Shown here: positions 35,965 through 48,600 of the stretch, piece after piece
Numbering within the stretch: position 1 is the stretch's first letter
Layout: every line of letters starts with the position of its first letter
Origin: Acanthosoma haemorrhoidale
Lineage: Eukaryota; Arthropoda; Insecta; Hemiptera; Acanthosomatidae
Reading direction: 5' to 3'
Length of the DNA: 64,000 nt
Assembly (NCBI GenBank): GCA_930367205.1
Contig: OV884011.1
Span: 166,791,226-166,855,225 of the forward strand
Program-made: the position numbers and the translations under genes
Notes under the pieces: model-generated
What the model was told of the DNA's origin: nothing
Database searches by the model: none
What the model saw: the letters and a program-made list of their open reading frames with translations, nothing else

Positions 35965-38900
35965 TCAAACAGTGTACAGAGTCCGTCTGAATCCTTGACC
36001 TGGAAAATTATAAACTATCAGATAATTGCTTCAATATGCATAATTACCTTAATTTTATTAATTTTTTGGAGTTGACATTAAGAATATGAAGATGGAATTC
36101 CTGGATACATACCAATCGTTTTCAACAAATTGTCCACCTGGAAAACAATATAAATAAATAAAGGAAAGCATCAGAAAACAAAAATTGAGTAGTTAGTGAA
36201 GAAGTGAAACCTATCAAGTAAGCATTGACTTACCGCTCTTTGATTCTTTGAAGAAAAGACATAGCAAACAAAGTTTTTACATTCGGTGTAATTTTTATCC
36301 CTGTGGAAATAAACAAAAAAATTATTATCAGCAATGAAACATGCAGAGTTTCTATAACAAAAAGCTTGGAGAGAAGAGGCAATCACTCACCCTGCAATGT
36401 AGCCAAAATATATAGAGGAGGAAGCACCACATCCGCATGATGAGATCTCCATGTAGGTGTGCTCGTCAATTACCTGAAGAAAAAAAACCTTAAATGAAGG
36501 AGAAAATTAAAACTTCAATTTTTTTTCTTTGTAAAATTTATACTTGTATCAATAAACAAATCGATTTAAAATTCTGAGCAGATCAAAAAATGTAACTTGA
36601 GCATAGCAAGTGTTAATGTCATCTATTTCACCTACCGAGGGGTGACAAAAAGCTTGCATCAGTATACCACTAAGAAACAAACGTTTGTAAATTACATTAA
36701 CTATTAACCATCACCAAAAAAGGAAGAAGCGATATCACCAAGGAACATTGAACATGACCCATTAAAGGCAGTTAAACTATTTATTTATAAGAGCCAATGT
36801 AGTTTTATTTATTTTTAAATAAAATCTGTTAATAGATACAAAGTGAAAAATGAGAATGGGAATCTTTGACAGGCATGACATCAATCAATAGTTGATTGAG
36901 TTTTGAACGCTGAAGGAGAGGTTATAATTTTAAACATGCCTGCGTGTTACTCGCAACAGCCTCTAGTGAATGGTCTTTCATACTGTATTTACAAAAACAC
37001 ATTCACTCTCTTGTCAATACAATACTAAACTCTTAAAATTAAATTTAACCACACCTCTATTTTGATTATATGCTGGTTAAAATATAATAACAGGTAGTAA
37101 GAAAATAAATAAGTTTTGTCCACATCACTAACTTCTAAGTTATGATTTTTTTCTCCATGGTTTAAGACACTCTACAGACAGTGAAGCGAAAAGAATCCCA
37201 ATATAATAAAAAAAAAAAACTTTCGGAACCAACAATAAAAAATTGCCTACTTAATGTGATTAGAGGCAATTTCAATAGGTTTCATTTTCTCAATATTAAT
37301 TAAATTTCTCTTTCATGTTGAAAATGTCTTTTTTAATGACTGCGGATGTTTGAAAAATAGAATATACATTTCAAAATTATATGAACAGTTATATGTATAT
37401 ATTAATACTTTTCCACGAGTATATAAGAAATACAGATATTTTCAAAATCCTTCGGACCTACTCCAAGTGACTTAATGAATCTATACATAGTAATTGAGTT
37501 TGAGTGTATAAGGTATAATGAGATATAACAAAGTTTGACCTGCTTAGAGCCAACGGAGACAACCCTGATGCCAAGGTGATGGCACTCAATAGTGACAGGC
37601 ATCGGCTCGTCGGGTTTGAGACTGTTGATGGCGATCTGGATCTGTTTTACATCTCCACGGCTCCCAGTGCTTACAGAGCCGAGGAACAAGATCACATTGT
37701 CTTCCCCTTCAGTTAGCTCTCTGAAACATAGGGGATTTTTATTTACAATTATTGCAGGCTTCTGTTGAACTGTAGATACATAAATAATTTAAAGAAACAG
37801 TATTCTTCAAAAGACTAGCTTGAAAGAATGTAACCAGCTATAAGAATGTATTGCTAATAATACATAATGTATCTAACGTGAAACACCAAAATTAGTAAAT
37901 GTTCACAAAGACAAATTAGCTCAGGTGGAAGTAAGAAACAACAATCCTTATCTAGCACCCTCCACCTGACGTCAGCCGCATTCTTTTTATTTTTAATCAT
38001 ATTAATGTTTTAACTATAACATTACAATAAATACAGTTTAATAAAACATTTTAACAATTATTGCTGATATTTTAACTTATTGGTTACAGTTTGCAACCTC
38101 ACTTAATGAAATTCAATATATTTTGATAGTTACCGTAATATTTCTTCGAGATCGAACACCTGACATGTCAAATATTGACTTTTCCCAGAATATGTACAAA
38201 ATAAAGATATTTTCTAAATCGTTCGGACTTACTCCAAGTGACTTAATGAATCTATACATAGTAAGTAGTTATATAGTTAAGTATTTAGTGAGTGCATCGG
38301 GTATAATGAGATATAACAAAGTTCAGCCTTTCATAATATGAGAATAACTATAACTCTTAACGGTTATTATAATTATAATGGTTATTGGCTAGCATAATAC
38401 AAAACATTTCAAATTGCAAATAATACACAAATGTTTTATGTGTATTTTAAAAATTAAAAAATAAATGTTACAGTTAAAAAATTAATTTCTTTTATCCTTA
38501 TTTTAAACTTCAAAATCTCATTATACCCAAAGCACTCAAACTCAATTACTGCACATAATCACCACTCTTCTGTATGCAATACATATTACTAATTTCATTA
38601 AGAGATCCACTGGTATATTATATTTCATAAGAGTTTGGGCAATAAAACTACTTTGTGTTTAGAAAAGAATTATATAAAGATCGACCTAATCTCATCCACT
38701 GGCAATAACTGGTTGAAGATAAATAATTGAGTTAGTAAATATTACCTTAGAGGTATGTTGAGGTGAACCACTGCTGGATCTAGTCCTGCCTGCCGAAGGA
38801 GGGGGATGATAGGCCCATACAACTGACCTCGGCATACCGCCTACAAGTACGTAATGAGAACATTAAAAATTTACTATCATCAAACCATCATTAGATGATT

Positions 38901-41900
38901 TTTGATGTTATCGAAAAGTCATTGATAATATTTTTTATATATATCTATCTGGTTATGTTGCAATGTTTGAACTCATATTACTTGAACCTTTGAATCCATA
39001 TTATTCACAAGTTGTCGGTCATCTATTGATTCTACTCAGTTATTAATACTTGATCATGCCAGGTAGAAGCATTCATTACCTTAATAATTACAACATTGAT
39101 GGGCAGATTGGAAGACTTTTTAAGTAGGCGGGACAGAGAACCCTGACTCTTTCTATCAACAATCACACCATTCACAGAGTCCAAGACGTCCCCGACAAGA
39201 ATCATACCCTGAAATGTGGACAATGCCTCCATAATTATTCATTGAAGGACGCGCTTACAAAATTGATAGTCAATATATATTAGTCCTAAAGCTAAGGCTC
39301 ATTATAAAATAAAAAATAATTAGAATTCATTGTTTGCTGAGCGATTGAGCTAAACCTGATGAGCATTGGCAAAAAAGCTTTTCTTAGACCAAAAAAGGTT
39401 CTTAGAATTAATGGTTGTAGAACACCAGAGATGATAGGATCAAATTCATCAATAGTTGTCATCTACATGCAAAATGTTTCATTGAATGATCAACAGTATC
39501 CTCAACAAAAAATTAATGTTATATTATTTTTTAAAGTACTATAAACCAATGATGAAATCCTTCAAAAACATTTATTAAGCTTTAACTAGCGGATTAGAAG
39601 TAATATTCAGATGAATTATGCCTACATAACCACTACTTCTGCTTGACAGAAATTTGATTAGAAAAAGATTATAGTAAGTAAAATATAATATCAACTTAAC
39701 ATCCTAAACCACAAACCTGGAGTTTGTCTATGGCTAATCTACCTGAAGCTAAAGTTAATCAGAAATTAACTGAAAATTTAGGAAAGATAAAATATGTATT
39801 ACAATAATAAAATATAGTATAATTACATTTATACTAAGAAAACTATTACATTTTCAGCTGCTACACTATTCTCGAGAACCTGACATATGACTGCTCTTCC
39901 ATTCACAAATCTGTTAACAACCAACTTTAAAATGTAATTAACAATAAGAATTAAGACAATACGAATATTAAATATGACAATAGCAATAAATAAATTAAAC
40001 CTGTGAGTTAATAGTTGCCATAAATACAGGTATTTGTTGGGAATCGGTTTAGGTTGACGTTTTTACATACTACATATCAATCAGTTGAGATGTGTAAAGC
40101 TTTTCACGTCTTAATTCCATCATGCAATGTAAGGACCTGGTGTAAGCGTACCTGGTATGTCGAAATGTCTACAAAAAAATTAGATAATAATCTAACATCT
40201 TTCATCAATCAACCTAAGCCGATTACGTTCAATACATATAAAGAATAAAGACTTTTACTTTGTTGCAGCATTATATAAGTGTATATTAACATGTAATCAT
40301 GTCAACACGCAAATCTGCGGCCATTATTCAACATAGGGGTATTATAATAATTTTATAGGCACATCCATATGCCCCTCTTTTGTATAACAATGATGCTGAA
40401 TTAAGCATACATTGAGACAGTTCAATTAATCTAATTTGCTGTTTGTATCTAAATATGAAGTAAAATTTGAACAAAATACAATTCATTTTCTATATAACAA
40501 CTAATACGGCATAAAAATTTTTGTTGTTTTTTTACTAATTGATAAATCCTGAAAAACAATTTTTTAAATGATTAATACTTACATAACAGTCAACCCAACT
40601 GTTTTTGTGGGGACAAATGTAATATTGGCCATTACTGGAAGATTCCATGTGCCATCCAAGAACATGGTGTTATTGAGATCCAGCTTGAAGGCAGTTGAAG
40701 TCAAGACGCAAGAAAGTGTCGAAGCCAAGACAGAAGTAAGTATACAGTCACCTAGTATAGAGTCGGCAGCGTAGAGCAGGCAGCACCTTCCCTCGTTCAT
40801 CTAACAAGCAGCATATCTTCTATCAACGTTATAAACTTATTTTGTCCCTTGTAAATATAATAATAAATATAAGTACTTTTTTTTGCATTTGTACCTTTAT
40901 AAATTCAATTGAAATGAGACTTTGAAATGAAAAATATTATCCATTAAAATTTATTTGACAATTTGAAGCTTAAAATCTCAGGTGGGTTCTGGTCTGACAT
41001 TGTCTCTCTCAAACTCCATTTAATGTTCAACTAGGCCCAAACACTACTACAACAAGTCAGTTGCTAGTTGTGAATTAAAGCATTAATTCCCAACTAACAA
41101 GTGACTATGCCTGTCTCAATAAATACTGACTACCACTCGGTCCTACTAAGAACTCACAACTGTGTGTCTCATCGGCATGCACCCTCATTGGCTGTCCACT
41201 CACGCTTCTTCTCTAGACCCTTCTACAACAATCAAGGACCCAAAACCATCGGTTCTTACTATGTCCACCTAAATATTTCCAATATTATATATTACAATAA
41301 AACATTATGCATCCCTTCATTATTTAATTTTTAATTATTTTTTATGAACCCGATTATTAGCCTTAATTTTATAATATTAATTATAAAATCATAAATAATA
41401 TTAATTATGACTATTTAATATTTTGTATATTATTTATCAGTATAGTTTCTGCAGTTGTATAAGTCATTTCCTTTTTATTCTGAACCCCATAAGTCCCTTT
41501 TATGACTGAACCTCTTCCAGCCATCTCCTCTTCTTCTCTGTTCAGGTGCACAATCTAAAACTCTCCTTGGCTATGCTTTTGCTGATATCCTATCTCCATT
41601 GTCATCATGGAAACACTTATTCTCTCACAACTTCATAATAGGAAAAAATCTACACCAATAGTCTACCTCGGCTCCTTGTTAACATCAGTACTCCTTTGAG
41701 TTCCTGGTAAACTTTTCTGTTTGAGCATGGATTCCCCAATTGCCATACTAAGCCAGTTCTTATTTTTACTTAAAATGGTGTAATTCCAAAAGATCCTGGT
41801 GACTCCACTCATTGCTTTACCTCTATCTCAAATTTATCACTGGTGCTATCCACAATAAGTCAAAGTGCTTGGAAAGTTCCATTTTGCCTGCCATTTCAGT

Positions 41901-42747
41901 TTCTCTGAAAAGACGATGATCCCATAAGTGCAGAGGATTAGAAAAAATGCTGCACTTTGGGATTAACCGATAAATATATTTATAAGCACAATGTTATAGG
42001 ATATAGCGGAATGGAAACACCAACGATCTATGGTTTGTCTTCATTGATAAGGACCTGACTTGATAGGTGATGCAAATGACAGGGTCGGCTGGAGGATGAT
42101 TAAATTTTAAAATTAATTTTAATTTCCTTAGGGACTAGCCGATTACTATGGTTAGATGGATATATTCTTTTTAGAACGAGAATATGAGTGAAAGATAAAT
42201 TTGCACAATCTTAAAAGTATCCATTTTAAACTTACAATAAAGTTGACCGGGATATGTAAACATTTCTTAACAAGGCAGTAACGAATCAGTAATCTCACTC
42301 TGCCTCTGTTCGTTTGAAGTCTCCGGCAATTTTTCACATCGTCAACACATGAAGAGTATGCGAAAGGTACTCTGGAAATGTTTATAAAGATGCATGATAA
42401 AATACAAAATAAAGTTCAATGGTGTTTGATTTGGATTACTTTTCTTGTCCTAGTTTCTCCAACCAGTCCCAGCAGTCTGAAATTCGAATGACTGCAATAA
42501 CAGTTTTATAAGGGAGCAGGCCATGGTATAGGATTCTTTCCAAGCATTCGCAGAACAGAACTAGCTTGTCCTCTTCATCAGTGATTGGTTTGGGGCAGTC
42601 TGTGAGAAGCCTGGTCGCATATCCTACAAGGGAATTACTTCATAATATAATGACAGTTACATATAAATGATAGCCAATTCTCTACTATAATAAATGCAAG
42701 GAATTTAAACCTTTAAACTCTTTCAAGAGTGGATTATTGGAGGACAT
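35965..42747 (-). CDS. RUN, PDZ and PTB domain protein (adaptor-like), 12 coding exons
   Basis: Exons in transcript order: 42747-42711, 42623-42440, 42371-42236, 40800-40583, 39910-39850, 39208-39080, 38840-38746, 37720-37540, 36473-36391, 36300-36234, 36137-36113, 35999-35965. All phases agree, giving 416 residues from ATG 42747 (MSSNNPLLKEFKGYATRLL). An acceptor at 42769 allows an upstream exon. The RUN domain spans exons 1-4: PKPITDEEDKLVLFCECLERILYHGLLP, LQTNRGRVRLLIRYCLVKK and FKLDLNNTMFLDGTWNLP. A PDZ-like unit spans exons 5-6: NGMILVGDVLDSVNGVIV and INVVIIK. A PTB-like unit spans exons 9-12: YMEISSCGCGASSSIYFGYI, KNFVCYVFSSKNQRA and VDNLLKTIGQGF, ending RRTLYTV before TGA. These domains bind small GTPases or motors, C-terminal peptides and NPxY-like motifs in other proteins, so an adaptor role is inferred. 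I do not recognise a named orthologue. No catalytic domain or membrane segment is seen. Confidence 0.82.
37408..37537 (+). repeat. Short interspersed repeat E, copy abutting a 5' splice site
   Basis: Shares 'ttcggac(c/t)tactccaagtga', 'cttaatgaatctatacatag' and 'gtataatgagatataacaaa' with 38180-38333. It ends two to three bases from exon 8 of the RUN-PDZ-PTB gene (37720-37540), so the GTCAAA donor of that exon lies in or at the edge of the repeat. Confidence 0.7.
38180..38333 (+). repeat. Short interspersed repeat E, second copy
   Basis: Direct copy of 37408-37537 with about 85-90% identity by eye. A short inverted piece of the same family lies at about 38510-38560 ('atctcattataccca...ctcaaactcaatt'). 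All lie in introns of the RUN-PDZ-PTB gene. Confidence 0.65.
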
Positions 42748-42768
42748 GAAACAGCAAACATCAAAGGT

Positions 42769-43109
42769 CTACAAATAATAACACATATAACTATTTCTTT
42801 TCCAATAATTTAATTATACTAATTGATATTGACATCATATATGATGTTACACTTAAAGAAGACTATGTTTGTCATTAAGGAACAAAGAGGTCAGAATGGC
42901 AGTTACTGTGAGTTAGGATGAAAGTTTGACATAATATAATTTACCTTTCCCCCAGTTAAAAAATAAATCTTTTCTATTTTTTTTTATTATTTTATAATTA
43001 TATAACTTCTTTATTGTCCTAAAATTACAATCCGGCTTATTAGGCAATAAGTAATTGAGATAAATGTTCTCATTCATACCATATTTAAAATTCATCATTC
43101 ACTCGCTCA
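42769..43109. other. Region upstream of RUN-PDZ-PTB gene
   Basis: Immediately upstream of the first recognised exon; contains poly-T runs and AT-rich DNA. A 5' untranslated exon or the promoter should lie here or beyond the LINE fragment. No specific signal could be identified. Confidence 0.3.
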
Positions 43110-43640
43110 TTCATACAATATTTACAAACAGCCCAGAGGCCTCGCGGAGTCCTGGGAAGTCCCCCCCGCTCCTTAGTCAGCCGCGTCACCGGATACGAGC
43201 CAGTGGAGGCTCATGAAGAGTGCGAGAGCCACATACGCTCAGGACATGATTGGAGAAACTGGCCATTGCCAGGACTTCCACTGTTACGCATTTATAACAG
43301 GCTATTGCCGTTTTAGTCTCCGAGGAGGATTATAGAGATGAGTGGTGCAGTAATATGACTGTGCTAGGGGATTAGGGTGGTTGGATAGGTTACTATGGAA
43401 TTTCATGAACTTGGAAGGGATGAGTTCGAGAATGTAAGATATATTAAGATCGTTATGAAGGGTTTTGTTACTGACGTAAAAAGGGGCATTTTATATTGTT
43501 CTCAGGACTTTTGATTAAAAGGATTGGATACGCTTGATGTTCGACTTTTTTTCTGCCCTCCATAACTCTATTCCGTATGTCCAAATTGGCTTACAACGTA
43601 TAACTTTGTAAATTAGTTAGTTTAGATCAATTAGTTTGTT
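43110..43640 (-). mobile_element. Jockey-like LINE fragment, 3' end of reverse transcriptase ORF plus GC-rich tail
   Basis: The minus strand from 43640 reads LIYKVIRCKPIWTYGIELW, then KKSNIKRIQSF, SKVLRTI, NAPFYVSNKTLHNDL and PPRRLKRQ, the typical C-terminal end of Jockey-clade reverse transcriptases. At least two in-frame stops occur (after IQSF and after VLRTI). GC-rich sequence at 43110-43280 would be the element's 3' end. It is a 5'-truncated, dead copy. Confidence 0.85.
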
Positions 43641-45059
43641 TTTTTTATTTACAGTTTAGAATGAATATGATATTGTAGATTTATTAGATAGCAAGAACGT
43701 GAAACAATAGCTAACTCTTTATACAATATTTTGATTAAATATTATTAGTTAAAAAAAACCTTAATTGATTTAAACCTATTGTTACATTAAAAGCAATCTC
43801 ATTCTCCAGTACTAGCTAAGTGAGTATAGTAAATAGCTTATTTGTTTAAGTAATATTTCTTGTAAAATATTAGATTCTAAGTAGTACTAGTAATGGTTCA
43901 AAACTTAAAATAATTTTATCAATACAGTTTACATGTATAAATATTTAAATATATATAGTGCTCTTTATTTGGTGGACTTTATATATATAGTGGACTTTAA
44001 CTAGCTCTTTATACACCTCGTGGTCGAGGCGTCCCCAATACGATGTTTTTTGGTTCAAACGTATAACAAAAATGAAGAACAATTTGTTTTGGATATTCAT
44101 GTATAACATAAATGAAAGAGTCTTTATATTTATAACGACCACTTTTAACTTCATCGTGGTCACCAGATTTCCAAAATATAACTTGTTTCACGTTGTATGA
44201 TCTGTAGAATGTGTCATTATTTAAATGATATAAATGGTCGTAGTTCATGGTTTAATAAGGTAACTGTCGTATTTAACCATGCCAATATTTATTGAATTAG
44301 TCGTTAGTACGTTTCTATCTAAACATCTCTATTTTTATTGTGAATAAATATACAGTCATCAATACCAGACCAGATTAAATGTTTTAATTTACGTGCATTG
44401 CCAGCCCCAATACATTTCACGATAACCATTTATTCATTTATAACTATAATACATATTAATTTGGAGTTATATAACCCTATTATGACCATCAAAAGGAAAG
44501 TAACTCCAATTATTTACGATTATAAGGTTGTTTTAAGTTTAAGTATAAATAAATCATTTAATTGCATTGTTAATTGTGTGTTTTATACTAGCATAATTGT
44601 ATGCTGGACTAATGTCATAAATCAGAAACGTCGGTTGGGTGTTGAAATTTATATTACTTTGCAAATGCGAAGTATTTGATGTTATGAGTTGTAAAAAAAA
44701 AAAATTCTCCATTTCAAGAGGAACTTGTACCACGTTTTGAGGCAACTCAGCGCATTTTTGATAAACACGCACAATCGGTATTTTTTTTCACCACCAAGTC
44801 TCTTACAAACATATATCTGTTAAAATTATAGTTACAGTTATAGGTCTAATAAGTTCTCATCCAATAACGAAAGAGAAAAAACTGTCAGCCCCTATCGATG
44901 CTATTCGGTAGGCAACTTGGAAAATCTTCATTCATCTCCTTTCGATAACAAAATGGAATTCCTAAAACAAGATGGCCATGCTTTAAATTCATTGACTTTT
45001 CCAGGTTAAAAATATCTAGATAATTTGATCTATATTGTAAATAGATGTGGCCATGTTTT
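43641..45059. other. Intergenic DNA with an unassigned 79-codon ORF
   Basis: Mostly AT-rich. On the minus strand 44248-44009 is an open frame of 79 codons (MNYDHLYHLNNDTF ... GTPRPRGV), rich in Tyr, Asp, His and Lys. A second overlapping frame (YWGRLDHEVYKELVKV) lies at its end. It is not like any family I know and may be a relic or chance. Nothing else is supported here. Confidence 0.25.
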
Positions 45060-45425
45060 GGTTGTCATAATCACGGGTCTAGAATAGTTCCCGGCTCACG
45101 GATCATGGATAAAATCATAAAAAATAATAATAAAATACATAAAAATTAATAAATGGAATCGTTTAGTTAAAATGGTTTTATTAACGGAATATTAGAGTAA
45201 CAGATTAAACAGCAATAAAATAACTAAGTTACAGATACCTCACTAAGATTGCAATTAAATAACTAATATATTATAATAAACTCCAATAGAAATAGATAGT
45301 AATAAAAGGAAAAGAAATATCCATTATGCAGCTTTAAATATGTGAGAACACAAAATACCAAAATGCATTCCAGATTGAGTCTAAAAGTGAATAACAGTAT
45401 TATATAGAGCTGAGAAAACTTTATT
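45060..45425 (+). repeat. Interspersed repeat family B, copy 2
   Basis: Related to 13175-13490. It also shares 'ctagaatagttcccg' and 'gttttattaa' with the inverse of 59270-59400. It lies about 230 bp upstream of the protease-homologue start codon, so part of that gene's promoter region is repeat-derived. Confidence 0.5.
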
Positions 45426-45656
45426 AGTACCAGTTCCTGTAGAAGACCTCATTTAAAGAATTTAGTACAAATATTTCTAAAAGTTGCGATTCTTCAAGAA
45501 GTCAAGTCACGGCCACGGGACCTGAATAGTTTGAAGGGACTTGGAAGTATTAAACCGGAACAGATACAATATGGCTATATATAAGAGTTTGTTTTTTTTG
45601 TTATTAAAATATTATAAAGAACATGTGACGAAATGTTTGTAATATTGATGTTTTGA

Positions 45657-48600
45657 ATGATTATGTTTGCTGAGTGGAGGTATTGCGTATTAACTCTGCT
45701 GGCGACAGTATTGGCAATAGTCATGGATGCCACCGGATCTGAGACACTGTACCGCGAGACGAACATTGAAGATGCGCCTTTTGTAGCTTCGCTCCAAAAG
45801 AGAATTGGCAAATATTGGCTACACATCTGCTCAGGGGTGGTCATCAACGACGAGCACGTCTTGACTGCCGCGTCTTGTGTCTTTAGGAAGGGTGAGCGTT
45901 TGCCATTTTTTAACAGACCGGGTAAATTTGTCTGGATTAGAGCTTCAGTTGATCAAATCGGTATAAGTTCATTTGTACCCTAGTAGGATGAGTTGGCCTT
46001 GCACAGATCCTGTAAGCACAGCATGCTCAGGTCTCTACAAACCCGTGTCAATAGCTTATAAACCCAACATCTAGGACCGTAATACTGTCTTTAAGAGCTT
46101 TGATGGACGATATAAATAAAACGCTTGATTAATCTTCAGTATAATGTGATTTATTCTGCTGTACTACACACAAACAAAAATACTCTGTGACAAACCAAAA
46201 AGCTGGCTATAAAGTCTTGAAAGGGGCTATAAATTTTCATAGAGGATAGTAGTGCTCGAACATGCGCGGTAAAAACGACTGGTAATCCAAGGCAGCCGAA
46301 TGTTTCACTGATTGATTCCATAACCATCGACGCTGTCATTAATTAGCTACCAATAGACAACGGTTGGCCATTTCGTTGTTAAACTTCAGCATAACATAAC
46401 TCACAAAAGCTTCTTTTCGTTGCGTCATCGACTTACATGGAACATAGAGTGGAAATAAGCGTAGGCTGCTATGAAATAAAACAAGTATACTGTCTTAAAA
46501 TACACAATGCCGGCAAAGTATATTAGTTATAACACAAACAAAACCAAGTGTCTGTCGGATCTTAGGTTCCTAAAATGTACAGTAGGGTTGCTACCATCCA
46601 ACTTTATTCCGTTTTATTTTCGTGGAGTTAATGTCTTGGTTGTTGGAACGATTTTACTACATCTAAACTTTTCCAGATTGATATCCTAAGAGGTTTTTTT
46701 TTGTTTCAAAAAGGCTTGAAAGATAGATTCCATTTTAGAACAATTTTCACACATTTCGGGATTGATAACCTGAAGGGATGTTAGTTCTTAAAATGATAGA
46801 ATTCAATTGACTTTTCGACATTGATGATCTAAGTGATGTTTTTATCCAAAAGGGTAATGAGATAGAACCCGTTCAAGAGCTAGTTTCGCGTATATCGAGA
46901 TTGACAGCCAAAGGAATATAATTTTTCCTAAAAAGGCTCAATAGATAGATCGAATCTAGTACAATTTTCTGAGGAAAAAAACATCACATAGGCCAGCCTA
47001 TTTCAGCTTATTTTACTGAAATTGTTACTTAAGATTCAGCGAGCTAGTTGTAGAGATAAAGTCATAATTTAAGGGCCATTAAATATTAAAACAATAAATA
47101 AACAAAAAAAATTATTTGAAATACTTTTTAGATTTTCCTTGTACTTATTCCCGATTATTTTTTTTGCTAGCATAGTTTCTCCGTTTATTAATGCATTAAA
47201 ATAATAATGATAATGATAGGTGTGTATTATTAATTAATTAATAAGTGTAACATTGGTATTAATTATGCGTAATATTGTAATTAAATAAAAAGTACGTTTT
47301 GAATTTTTAACAAGGAAAGATGGGCGACGGCAGGAATTACTTGGATTTCCGTTCGGTTCTACCCTGGCACGATGATTTATTAATTCATGCTAGCGCTTTG
47401 GGATCGCTCACGCTTGGGCACTTAGACTTGGCTAAAACAAATACTCTAGGTGGATGGAAGAGTACTCTTCCAACCTCCTTGGAAATACTGTATGTGAGAG
47501 AAGGTTAAACATAAGGTAACAGTTTATTGACAGTGTTGCCATAAAATTAAACAATAATAATGAACACAATTAAGTATTTAAGTAAAGAACAATTATAAAT
47601 AGCAAACAATAGTTGTTAAATACAGTTATTAAACAAAGAAATATGTTCATTTGTAATTTAATATTTAACAAGAATCGAGCACCTGTCTGTTTTGTACTCG
47701 GGTTGAACTGCTATCCCAACTGTGCTCTACCATAGGTGTATGGTGGTGGTGAGCAAGTGTCAGAACTATGAAAATAACCAACTTTTATATCATTGGGCGT
47801 TTATTCTTCTGTAGTTCGTTGGACAGATAGCTCCAAGAACCCACTCACGGTCTCCATCTCCGCAAACTATTTATTATTTTTTTGAGTATAGAATTTCGCT
47901 TATCTCCAGCTAACACCCATCACCTCCTATGGTTGAGGTGTTTTTGAAACTCCCTAAAAAATGACTATTCTACGGAGGAATTGTGCGAGAAATTCACTTG
48001 ATGAGCGCAGGAATTTGTCAGTTCGAGGCTCTGAACTTCTGTGCAAAGCATCTGAAGCCTATCTTTTAATTTTCGTAGCACTTAGTTATTAATTAGAATT
48101 TAACACATTATTTTGGTGCTTTATATGATAAAATAAATACAAGAAATCACTCATTCGTAAGAAATCGTTGAGTAAATAAGAATACCTAAGAACTAATTTG
48201 GATGATTTTTCAGTGCAGATTTTAAGAACAGTTCGTTGCTGGAGCCGCTGCAAAACAAGGACATGCTGGTGATGGTTGGCAGCAACAAGAGGGACGGCGG
48301 GCGGAGGATCGCGGTGAGCCATTACTGCTACCACATCAAGTACAAGAAAGACCAATTGCCTTATAACATCGCCCTGATAATCCTCAAGAGCAAGTTGACG
48401 TCGGGGAAGAAGGTGAAAGTGGCACAGACACCGATGGGACGCCTCCCGGACTCGACCATAGAGTTGCAGAAGATGGTAACGCGGGGAACTAGCTGCACAG
48501 TGTACGGGTGGAACACGTCCATAATTGACAGCTACAAGGGATATTACGAAAACGACCGGATACTCGCGGTCCAGGAGACGCTGACGGATGTTAAGGCCTG

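Noticed and set aside
35946..35999. Alternative reading frame of the last RUN-PDZ-PTB exon (VKDSDGLCTLFELDYSI)
   Set aside because: Attractive sequence, but the phase set by the previous exons gives GQGFRRTLYTV and a stop, which fits the end of a PTB helix better.
47320..47508. 62-codon ORF in intron 1 of the protease homologue as a possible extra exon
   Set aside because: The S1 fold is continuous between the flanking exons in phase 1, and this ORF has no protease similarity and no matching splice sites.
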